Source: an uncultured Kiritimatiellota bacterium (GTDB lineage Bacteria > Verrucomicrobiota > Kiritimatiellia > RFP12 > UBA1067). From it: a stretch of 29,371 bases of DNA. Both the position numbers and the translations under genes were made by a program. The stretch is taken from positions 1 to 29,371 of the forward strand of contig CAKUCX010000042.1 of NCBI GenBank assembly GCA_934643865.1, given 5' to 3'. This document shows, in pieces, positions 14,771 to 23,300 of the stretch (within the stretch, counting starts at the first letter, position 1; each line of letters begins with the position of its first letter). The notes below the pieces were generated by a model. It was not told the DNA's origin. It was given only the letters and a program-made list of their open reading frames with translations, and made no database searches.

Positions 14771-15727
14771 ATGGAGATCATCGACGGAAAGCCCGTGAAC
14801 GTGGACGTCGCGGGGCGCGACTTCAAGTACTACATCTTCGACTGGGACGACAACATCCTCCACATGCCCACGCGCATCTACCTCGAACACCGCGCGGATG
14901 ACGAGGATGCGTGGCGCCCGGTCAGCGTCTCGACGGGGACGTTCGCGCTCGTGCGCACGGATGCGGCGCACTACCGCATGCCGCAGGACGGCGGGCGCGC
15001 GGCGGCGTTCCGCGACTTCCAGGACGCGCCGGACGCGGCCGTCGCCGACCTCGCGTTCATCCGCGACACGCGCGCCGCGCTCGCGCGCATCCGGGCGGGC
15101 GCCTCCCCGGGGCCGTCCTTCCAGACGCTGCGCAAGACCCTGCGCGAGGGGCGCATCTTCGCGATCGTCACGGCGCGCGGCCATGCCGCCGCCACGATCC
15201 GCGAGGCCGTGAAGATCTTCGTCGACGAGGTTCTGACGCCGTCGGAGCGCGCGGAGATGCTCACGAACCTGCGCGGTTACCGCTACTGCTTCGACAAGGT
15301 GCAAACGTTCGGCACGGACGCGGAGGAGCTGGACTACTTCCTCTCCATGTGCCGCTACCACGCCGTCACGAACCCCGGCTTCAAGGCGCGCATGGCGGGC
15401 GACGCGGACTTCGGCGCGCGGCTCGCCGAGGCGTCCTCGGAGCAACGGCCCGAACTCGCGAAGGAGTTCGCGATCCGGGATTTCGTGGAACACCTCTACC
15501 GCACGATGCGCCGCACGGGCGGCGTGGGGGCGCGGCGGCAGGTGGCGGTGGGCTTCTCGGACGACGACCCGGGCAACCTGCGGGCCGTCTCCGCCTACGT
15601 CCGCTCGGAACTCGTGCGCCGCTTCGGCGCCTGCAAGTTCGTCGTCTACGACACGAGCGACCCGTCCCTTGAGAAGGGGCGCAAGTTCACGCTCTCGGGC
15701 CAGATGGAGCTTGGCCTCGACGACTAG
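14771..15727 (+). CDS. HAD-superfamily hydrolase-like protein
   Basis: A 318-residue soluble protein. Motif I is F23-D24-W25-D26-D27-N28, with D24 and D26 in the nucleophile/acid positions of a HAD phosphohydrolase. Motif II is probably the Thr of IVTARG, and motif IV is GFSDDDPGN. A large middle section (about residues 40-100 and 180-250) does not match a common cap and is probably helical. The fold assignment is good but the substrate is unknown. The upstream AGGAAGG is about 13 bases from the ATG, rather far. Its stop codon (15725-15727) overlaps that of the convergent regulator gene within a CTAG. Confidence 0.7.
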   Translation: MEIIDGKPVNVDVAGRDFKYYIFDWDDNILHMPTRIYLEHRADDEDAWRPVSVSTGTFALVRTDAAHYRMPQDGGRAAAFRDFQDAPDAAVADLAFIRDTRAALARIRAGASPGPSFQTLRKTLREGRIFAIVTARGHAAATIREAVKIFVDEVLTPSERAEMLTNLRGYRYCFDKVQTFGTDAEELDYFLSMCRYHAVTNPGFKARMAGDADFGARLAEASSEQRPELAKEFAIRDFVEHLYRTMRRTGGVGARRQVAVGFSDDDPGNLRAVSAYVRSELVRRFGACKFVVYDTSDPSLEKGRKFTLSGQMELGLDD

Positions 15728-16821
15728 TCCCGCGTGGAGAGGCGGGGGACGAGTTCGGCGTCGAGGAGGACCTGGCGCGGCGGCAGGTCGCGCTGGCGGA
15801 TCCGCTGGAGAAGCGTCTGCACGGCGGCCCGTGCGATCAGCTCGCAGGGTTGGCGCATCGTGGTGAGCGGGGGCGAGGTGAACGCACTGATCCGTTGGCC
15901 GTCGAACCCGGCGAGGAGGAGGTCCTGGGGGATGTGGAGGCCAAGCGTGGCGCAGGTGCGCGCGAAGCAGGCGGCCGTGACGTCGTTCGCGCAGATAACG
16001 GCGTCCGGGCGCGACGCCTTGCGGCGGAAGAGCGCGGCGACGGCGCGCGCGTTGTCCGGTTCGACGGCGTGGACGTGCGCGGGCGACCAGGGGAGGCGGG
16101 CGTCCAGCGCGGCCGCGGCGATGCCCTGCGCGCGGAGGCGCACGGTGGGGGCCGAGCCGGGCCGCGCCACGAAGGCGAGGCGGCGCGCGCCCCGGTCGAT
16201 CAGGTGGCGCGCGAGGCGGCAGCCGGCCTGCACGTTGTCGATGCCCACGAGGTCGTAGGCGCTGCGGGCGGGCGGCGCGAGGATGTCGCGGTCGAGGAGG
16301 ACGACGGGCACGTGGCGGGCGTCGAAGAGGTCGAGGATCGTGCGCGTCGCCGCCGCCGCGCCGGGCGCGAGCTCGATCGGCTCCAGGAAGACGCCCGCGA
16401 CGTGCTGGGCCATGTAGTCGCGGGCGAGCCGGAGCGTCTGGGCGACGCGCGTGGCGGGGTCGCGCGCGGAGACGTCGCCGAAGAGGGTCGTGTAGCCTGC
16501 GTCCCGGCTCGCACGCGCGATCTCCGCGCAGATGGGCGCGAAGATCTCGGCGGTGCCGTGGCCGGGGACGATGAGGCCGAGGAAGCCCGTCGCGTTGCGC
16601 GCCGCGCGGGTCAGGTAGGTCCCGGATCCCGGCCGGCCCTCCAGAAGCCCCATGCGCTTGAGTTCGAGGAGAGCCCGCGTGACGGTGGGGCGCGAGACGC
16701 AGAAGCGGCGCGTGAGCTGGCCCTCGCTCGGAAAGCGCGCGCGCCCGTCGAACTTCCCGAGGAGGATTTCGTTGCGGAGCGCCTCGAAGATGGCCTGGTA
16801 CTTGGCTTCGGCGTTGTGCAT
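15724..16821 (-). CDS. Regulator with GntR-type HTH and LacI-type ligand domain
   Basis: A 365-residue transcription factor. Residues about 5-75 form a winged helix of the GntR type (KYQAIFEALRNEILLGKF, then FPSEGQLTRRFCVSRPTVTRALLELKRMG). Residues about 82-360 are a periplasmic-binding-protein fold like LacI/GalR regulators (starting LGLIVPG, with DLVGIDNVQAG and VICANDVTAA). This AraR-like arrangement usually senses a sugar. The start at 16821 is seven bases after TATACT and lacks a Shine-Dalgarno, so the mRNA is probably leaderless. A 15-bp inverted repeat at 16846-16879 covers its upstream promoter region, suggesting autoregulation. It is divergent from the LamG and GH32 genes, which are its most likely targets. 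Confidence 0.9.
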   Translation of the reverse strand: MHNAEAKYQAIFEALRNEILLGKFDGRARFPSEGQLTRRFCVSRPTVTRALLELKRMGLLEGRPGSGTYLTRAARNATGFLGLIVPGHGTAEIFAPICAEIARASRDAGYTTLFGDVSARDPATRVAQTLRLARDYMAQHVAGVFLEPIELAPGAAAATRTILDLFDARHVPVVLLDRDILAPPARSAYDLVGIDNVQAGCRLARHLIDRGARRLAFVARPGSAPTVRLRAQGIAAAALDARLPWSPAHVHAVEPDNARAVAALFRRKASRPDAVICANDVTAACFARTCATLGLHIPQDLLLAGFDGQRISAFTSPPLTTMRQPCELIARAAVQTLLQRIRQRDLPPRQVLLDAELVPRLSTRD

Positions 16822-16828
16822 GACGCCG

Positions 16829-16837
16829 AGTATAGCA
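16829..16837 (-). promoter_or_regulatory. Extended -10 promoter giving a leaderless regulator mRNA
   Basis: Minus strand TGC then TATACT (16834-16829), seven bases, then the ATG at 16821. A -35 at 17-base spacing would fall at 16852-16857, inside the inverted repeat. Confidence 0.6.
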
Positions 16838-16845
16838 CATCCGTG

Positions 16846-16879
16846 CCGTGCGAAAGCTGCATAGGCAGCTTTCGCGCGG
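16846..16879. promoter_or_regulatory. Inverted-repeat operator of the fructan locus
   Basis: Left arm 16846-16860 and right arm 16865-16879 pair at 14 of 15 positions around ATAG. The inner 11 bp (GCGAAAGCTGC against GCAGCTTTCGC) are perfect. The position overlaps the -35 area of the regulator and lies about 40 bases upstream of the plus-strand -10. No T tract follows. Together this fits a regulator binding site. Confidence 0.65.
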
Positions 16880-16915
16880 AAATCGGGCGGGACTGCGCAT
16901 GGAAATGAAAAATCG

Positions 16916-16924
16916 TGATAAGAT
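16916..16924 (+). promoter_or_regulatory. Candidate promoter of the LamG/GH32 operon
   Basis: TGA followed by TAAGAT (16919-16924), an extended -10 without a clear -35 at normal spacing (CTGCGC at 16893-16898 is 20 bases away). The weak -35 would suit a promoter needing activation or derepression. Confidence 0.45.
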
Positions 16925-16951
16925 GTTTTCGTCTTGAAGGAGAAATCATAC

Positions 16952-19900
16952 ATGAAGAAGCTGTTTTTGCTGTGGACGGCGGCCTGTGCCCTGGGGACGC
17001 TGGCCGGAACCTACGTCTGGCAGGGCGCGGCGGGCGGCGCGTTCTCCTCGTCCGCGAACTGGCAGGGCGGCGCCGTGCCGCCGGCGGACGATCCGGCGAC
17101 GGTTCTCGACCTGTCGGCGGCGACGGGCGACCTCGTCCACGACCTCGGCGCGCTGAAGGTTTGCGGCCTGCGCCTCGGCGCGGGCGCGGTCACGGTGTCC
17201 GGCGCGGGCGGGTTTGTCCTCGCCGGTGCGGACGAGGCGGTCGTCTCCCTTGCGTCGGGTGCGTGTACGCTCGCCTGCCCCGTCGCCTTCGCGGGGCCGA
17301 CGGCGTTCCTCGGAAGCGGAACCTGCACGCTCGCGGGCGCGCTCACGGGCGCAGGCGAGGTGCGCGTCGCGCTGGAGACGGCGAACGACTGCGTGACGCT
17401 CGCGGGCGACGGCACGGCCCGCACGGGCGCGACGCGGCTTGACCGCGGCATCCTGGAGGTGACGACGGCCGGCGGCTTCGGCACGGGGGCGATCTACGCC
17501 TGCACGAACGGCCTGAACGGTACGTCCGTAGGCGTCTACTCGTGCCTCCGCTGGAAGCCGGAGGTCGACGCGACGCTGGCGAACGAGCTGCGGGTCGGGA
17601 GCGAAATCAACGGCAACGCCGTCTTCGCCGTCCATAACGGCCGCGCGGTCGTACTGGAAGGCGCTCTCCATGTCTATCCGCCGACGCCGAAGCTGACCTT
17701 TGGGGGGCGCACGGAGATCAGGGGCCGGCTGGTCGGCGTGCGCTTCACGCCTGCCGACAACCTCGTTCTCTCGCCCGCGAGCAGCGTATCCGCGCCCGTC
17801 GTCCTCGCCACGTCGCCCCAGATCAACGGCGGCCGCCTCTGGTCGGGCGGAGGGGCGGACTCGCGCGTCGTCGTCACGGCGATGTGCCCGGACGTGGGCG
17901 CGCTCACGGGCTGGGGAAACGCGCGCTTCGTGTGCGGGCGCGCGCACGTCTTTTTTCCGGCGCAGCCCCATGTCTTCGCGCAGAACGCCGCCCAGTCGAT
18001 CACGGTCGACCTCAACGGCTTCGACAATGAATTCGGCGGCTGCCAGGACGGACAAGCCGCCAAGCCGGGCGTGGTGACGTTCCTCAACTCGGCGGCGGAG
18101 GCGTGTCCGACGCTCACGCTCAACCAGGCCATCGACCACCCGACGTGTGGCTACCGGATCGAGGGGGCGCTGAACCTCGTTTCGCAGGGTTCGGCGTCGC
18201 TCACGGTCACGAACACGGTCGCCGTCGACGGGACGCTCACCGTGCGCGACGGGCAGCTCACGTTGGCCGGCCCGGCGGCGGACGGGACGCCGCTTGCGAC
18301 GCGCGTCGTCGTGGAGACGGGCGGCGCCCTCGACCTGAACGGCGCGACGCGCACGTGTACGGCGTTCGAGCTGAACGGCGGCACGATCCAGCACGGCGCC
18401 CTGCGCGCCCTGACCAATTCGGTGACGGAGGGGCGGATCGCGGCGACGCTCGCGGGCGACTTCGACAAGACGGGCGAGGGCACGGTCGCGCTCGACATGC
18501 CGCTTGCGGCGACGCCCGTCCGCGTCCCCGCCGCGTACGACGTCCCGGAGGGAACGGTTGCGTTCTACTCCTTCGACGAGGCGGACGACGTCTGCAGGGA
18601 CGGAGGCCCGAACGGCTACGGCCTGGCGCTGGGTGGCGCGGGCGCCGTGGCGACGAACGGCGTATGCGGCGGCGCGCTCTACTTCGACGGCACGGGGTAC
18701 CTGGAGCGGAAGGTGTTCCCGGAGCGGATGCCCGTCGGCATGAACGCCTTCTCCGTGGGCGCGTGGGTGAAGATCGAGGCGGACGTGCGCGACGCGATGA
18801 CCTCCAACACGGAGGTCTGCCTGTGGGGCTACGGCTTGGGCTCGTCCTTCATGGGCAACACGATGGCCGTCAAGTGCGAGGTGGGCGGCTTCTATTACCA
18901 CAACTACTGGAACAACCACAACCATTCGTTCCCCTGTGAGACGCTCGTGGACGGCGCCTGGCACCATGTCTGCGAGGTCTTCGACGCGGCGGCGAAGAGG
19001 CGCCACGCCTACGTGGACGGCCGGCTGGTCCACACGAAGGTCCAGGATGCGTGCCAGCTGACGAGCGGCGTCTTCCGCATCGGCGCGAGCGCGAACCATC
19101 TCGGCTCGAACATGCGTGGCTTCCTCGACGAGGTGCTGTTCGTCGCACGCGCCCTTGCGGCGGACGAGGTGGAGGCCCTCTACGCGCGGCACGTGCCGCG
19201 CACGGCGGCGTTCGAGCGCCTCCCCGACGTCCGCGTGGCGGAGGGGACGGTGGCCGTGGCGCAGGACGCGCCGGCCCTCCTCTACCGCTTCAACTCGGCG
19301 GACGCCCTCCTGAAGAACGACGGCCCCGGCGGCCACGACCTTGAGGTGGCGGCGGGCGAACCGGCGTTCTCGGACGCATCGCCGTACGGAACAGGCGGCA
19401 GCCTCTACCTGGCGGACGGCGCCTACCTCACGCTCGCCGCCTACCCCGATGAGATGCCGCGCGCGCGGCAGTCCTTCACGATGGGCTCGTGGGTGCGCAT
19501 CGACCGCGAGAAGGCCCTGGCGCGCTACCTCTCTTCCGGTGAGATCGGCTGGCTCCACTTCGGCGGCGAAGCGGCCTACACGGGCATTTCGCACGCGAAG
19601 CTTGCCAAGGAGGCCACCGACCCTGATCTGGGAATCAACTTCTACTGGAACAACTTCAACGTCTACGGGACGCTGGCGGGTTTCCTGGACGGCGCGTGGC
19701 ACCATGTCGTCACGACGTGGGACGAGGCGACGAAGACGCGCGTGACCTACTACGACGGGAAGGTCCACAACCGCGTGACGGCCTCGGATGAGGTGTTCGC
19801 CCAGCTGGACATTCAGCCGAAGAACGTCTTCGTCGGAAAGGCCATGAACGGGAACGCCTTCTCCGGCTGGCTGGACGAGGTGGCGTTCTTCCCGCGTTCG

Positions 19901-20299
19901 CTGACGCAGGAGGAGGTCCTGCGGTGGCAGGCGGCCGAGCTGGCGCAGACGGACAGGTCGCTGCGCGTCGTGGGGCGGCTTTCCGGCGCGGGGACGGTGG
20001 CGGGCACACTCGCCCTCGCGCCGGGCGCCGTCGTCGAGGGCGCGGCGACGCCGCTTGCGGTCGAAGGGGAGGTGCGCCTTGAGGGCGCGGGGGCGTTCGT
20101 GCCGCCGGCCTCGCCCGAGGCGTGGGGGGCGTCGGCGCGCTGGCCGGTCCTCGCGGCGACGGCGTTTGCGGGCACGGAGCATCTTGCGGACTGGACGGTG
20201 GCGGGCGCCAAGCCGTCCGCGCAGGTTTCGTTCAAGGTGAAGGACGGCGTGCTGACGGCGCAGGTCGCCCAGGCGGGCATGGTGCTGATCATCCGCTAG
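16952..20299 (+). CDS. Large secreted LamG/beta-strand-repeat surface protein
   Basis: A 1115-residue secreted protein. A signal peptide covers about residues 1-18. Residues about 20-530 are Gly/Ala/Thr/Val-rich with short repeated beta strands (opening TYVWQGAAGGAFSSSANW), like autotransporter-associated beta-strand repeats, likely a beta helix. Two LamG/concanavalin-like lectin domains follow at about 531-745 and 774-990. Each has the typical AFSVGAWVK / SFTMGSWVR, GAWHHV and FLDEV / WLDEV stretches. A final beta-rich part (990-1115) ends in hydrophobic GMVLIIR. No outer-membrane barrel or sorting motif is evident. It probably binds glycans at the cell surface. The start is chosen for TGAAGGAGAA nine bases upstream. 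The 12-base gap to the GH32 gene, which contains that gene's ribosome site, makes them one operon. Confidence 0.85.
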   Translation: MKKLFLLWTAACALGTLAGTYVWQGAAGGAFSSSANWQGGAVPPADDPATVLDLSAATGDLVHDLGALKVCGLRLGAGAVTVSGAGGFVLAGADEAVVSLASGACTLACPVAFAGPTAFLGSGTCTLAGALTGAGEVRVALETANDCVTLAGDGTARTGATRLDRGILEVTTAGGFGTGAIYACTNGLNGTSVGVYSCLRWKPEVDATLANELRVGSEINGNAVFAVHNGRAVVLEGALHVYPPTPKLTFGGRTEIRGRLVGVRFTPADNLVLSPASSVSAPVVLATSPQINGGRLWSGGGADSRVVVTAMCPDVGALTGWGNARFVCGRAHVFFPAQPHVFAQNAAQSITVDLNGFDNEFGGCQDGQAAKPGVVTFLNSAAEACPTLTLNQAIDHPTCGYRIEGALNLVSQGSASLTVTNTVAVDGTLTVRDGQLTLAGPAADGTPLATRVVVETGGALDLNGATRTCTAFELNGGTIQHGALRALTNSVTEGRIAATLAGDFDKTGEGTVALDMPLAATPVRVPAAYDVPEGTVAFYSFDEADDVCRDGGPNGYGLALGGAGAVATNGVCGGALYFDGTGYLERKVFPERMPVGMNAFSVGAWVKIEADVRDAMTSNTEVCLWGYGLGSSFMGNTMAVKCEVGGFYYHNYWNNHNHSFPCETLVDGAWHHVCEVFDAAAKRRHAYVDGRLVHTKVQDACQLTSGVFRIGASANHLGSNMRGFLDEVLFVARALAADEVEALYARHVPRTAAFERLPDVRVAEGTVAVAQDAPALLYRFNSADALLKNDGPGGHDLEVAAGEPAFSDASPYGTGGSLYLADGAYLTLAAYPDEMPRARQSFTMGSWVRIDREKALARYLSSGEIGWLHFGGEAAYTGISHAKLAKEATDPDLGINFYWNNFNVYGTLAGFLDGAWHHVVTTWDEATKTRVTYYDGKVHNRVTASDEVFAQLDIQPKNVFVGKAMNGNAFSGWLDEVAFFPRSLTQEEVLRWQAAELAQTDRSLRVVGRLSGAGTVAGTLALAPGAVVEGAATPLAVEGEVRLEGAGAFVPPASPEAWGASARWPVLAATAFAGTEHLADWTVAGAKPSAQVSFKVKDGVLTAQVAQAGMVLIIR

Positions 20300-20311
20300 G
20301 AGGAGGGACGA

Positions 20312-23300
20312 ATGAAGCGACTTTTTCTGCTGGGCGTGGTGGCGATGGGGGCGATGGCCGACGCGCGCGGGTTCACCGTGCGCGTCTGCCCCGAAAACCA
20401 CTTCACAGACCAAGAGGCCGCGTGGTGGACGGAGCGGGCCGACCGCACGATCGTCCTCTCGAACGCGGTGACGGCGGCGCAGGGCGCGCAGCTCGACGGG
20501 GTGTGGCTGCCGCCCGGGCGCACGGCGACGCTGCCGCCGCCTGTCCCGGCGGGCCGCGCGCTGCGTATGGAGCGGCTCTCGGCGTCGCGCGCGGCCGTCA
20601 CGAACGGCGGCTTCCAGGCGACGCTGCGCGTCGATCTCGCGGACGTACGGGAGGACGAGCGCCTGTGGGCCGTGCCCGGCGGCGTGGAGCTGTACGTGCG
20701 CAAGGCGGGACGATTCGCCTACGACCGGGGCATGGGGAACTACCTGCCGTTCAGCCGCGCGGACGGGGCCTGTCCCGTCCTGGAGGCGAAGCTGCCCGGT
20801 CCGGCCGCCCGCATCGGCATCCCGCTCGCGGCCGTCCCGCGCGACCTCGGCGAGGAGGAGGTGCGCCTCAACTACGACGGCACGCATTGGCAACTGTCTC
20901 TCGCGGGCCTCTTCGACGAGGAGTTCCCGTGGTACGCGGCGGCCTGGCCGGAGGAGCCCGTCGCGACGACGTTCTCGCCGCGCGTGCGGGCGGCGGCGTT
21001 CCGTCTCGGCGCGGCGTCGGACCTCGTTCAGGCGGATTACGGGCCGTCCGCCGCGCGCCCCGTCACGCGCCCAATCCAGTACTGGACGCCGAACGACCAT
21101 AACGCCTGGGTGGGGGATGTCGTCTGTGGGTTCGACCGTGGGCGCTTCCACGTCTTCTACCTCTACGACCGCCGCCACCACAAGTCGCGTGCGGGGCGGG
21201 GGGCGCATTACTTCGCGCACCTCTCCACCACGAACCTGACGGAGTGGTTCGAGCATCCCGCGCTCGCGCTCACCGCGCCGTGGGAGTCGCACGGCACGGG
21301 GACGCCGTTCCGTTGGGAGGGGAAGTACCATCTCGCCTACGGCCTCCACACCGTGCGGACCGTGCCGTGGGCGCAGACGACGGGGCCCGCGATGGCTGCG
21401 TGGCGCGCCGCGCACGGCGGTGCGGAAGGGATTTTCCGCATGGCCGACCTCGCGCCCGCCGTGCCGCAGGGCGGCACCTACGCCTCGTCGGCGGACGGTC
21501 TGCGCTTCGAGAAGTCGGGCGTCCTCTTCACCGCCGCGCAGAATCCCACCGTCTACAACCGCCCGGACGGCTCGCTCGGCCTCGCCGACTACGTGCGCCT
21601 CTGGCGGAGCGACCGCTTCGGGGGATGGACGGTCGCCGACGACACGAAGCACGCGCGCGGGGACTGTCCGAGCGTCTTCTCGTGGAAGGGGCATTCCTAC
21701 GTCATCCAGGGCTTTTTCATGATGGACCACTCCGCGTCCGGGAAGCCCGGCACGTGGGAGGCCTGGGAGGAGAGCGGCGACGACCTCTACGAGGGGCTGG
21801 CCGTGCCGATGGTCGCGCCCTGGCACGGCGACCGGCGGATTCTCGCGGGGTGGATCAACCACGTCCACGGCTGGGGCGGCTGGCTCTGTCTGCGCGAACT
21901 CGTCGCCGAGCCGGACGGGCGGCTCGGGACGAAGTGGCTGCCCGAGGCGCCGCCGCCCGGCGACGTGCGGACCTTTGAGGTCGCGGCGGGGGCGACGTTT
22001 GCGCACACGTTCGTCTCGGAACAGGGGGCGCGTCTGGAGCTGCGCGTCGACGCCGCTGAACGGCGCGCCCAGTTCTCGGACTGTGGTGCGGACGGCGTGG
22101 CGCCCCGGCGCGAGACGCTGCGGGAGATCCTGATGCGCCTGCCCGCGAAGGAGCGGACAATCAACGCGGTCAACCGCCAGGAAGTACCGCATCGCGGCGG
22201 GAACTTCGCCATCGGGAAGGTCCGGGGGTTGGACAGGGACTACACGGTGCGCGTCGCCGTGTGGTACGACGCGAAGTCCGACGCGACGCTGTTCGACGCG
22301 GAGATCGCGGGGCGGCGCACGCTCGTCTGCCGGCGGCCCGGGAAGTACACCTACGCGGAACAGCCGGACCTCGCGCGCGACCCGAACCGTCCGCAGCTGC
22401 GGTACACGCCGCGTTTCGGATGGGTCAACGATCCGAACGGCCTGACGTGGCAGAACGGCGAATGGCGCTTCTTCTACCAGCACAACCCCACGGGGACGCA
22501 GTGGGGGAACATGCACTGGGGCTACGCCGTCTCGACGGACCTCGTCCACTGGGAGGAGCGGAAGCCCGTCCTCGCGCCGGACGCGATGGGGATGATGTTC
22601 AGCGGCTCGGGCGTGGTGGACCGGGAGAACACGGCGGGCTTCGGGAAGGACGCGCACGTCCTCCTCTACACCGCCGCCGGGGAGAAGGGGAAGCCGTTCA
22701 CGCAGTGCCTCGCGTTTTCGCGCGACGGGCGGCGGTACGAGAAATACGCGGGCAACCCCGTCATCCCGCAGCTGTCGCCCGGGAACCGCGACCCGAAGGT
22801 GTTCTGGCATGCGCCGACGCGCGCGTGGGTGATGGCGCTCTACGGGGAGGAGAACGGGCGGCACGTCGTCTGGATCCTCACGTCGCCCGACCTGAAGACG
22901 TGGACGAAGCGCTCGACCGTGACGGGGGGCGAGACGGCGAAGAAGGACCGGTGGCTCTACGAGTGCCCGGGTCTGGAGGAGCTGAAGATCGAGGGCGAGG
23001 ACGGGACGGCCTGGGTCCTCTGGGGCGCGGACAACGCCTACGCCGTCGGGACGTTCGACGGGGCGGTGTTCCGCCCCGAGGCGACGCGCCTTGCGGGCGT
23101 CGTTGCCGCCCGGGAAGGGGGCATGCCCTACTATGCGGCGCAGACGTTCTCGAACGCGCCGGACGGACGCGCCGTCTGGGTGGCGTGGTACCATCTGCCG
23201 AAGCGGCCCTGCATGGACTTCACGCACGCCTTCAGTCTGCCGCAGGAGCTGTCCCTGCGGCGGACGCCGGAGGGCCTGCGCCTCGTGCGCCGGCCGGCGC

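Noticed and set aside
13985..16900. A 971-codon minus-strand open frame opposite rnd, fau and the HAD-like gene
   Set aside because: It overlaps the real regulator in another frame and has low-complexity Arg/Ala-rich composition.
16934..16951. An earlier ATG for the LamG protein at 16934
   Set aside because: The TGAAGGAGAA ribosome site lies between 16934 and 16952 and the signal peptide starts cleanly at 16952.
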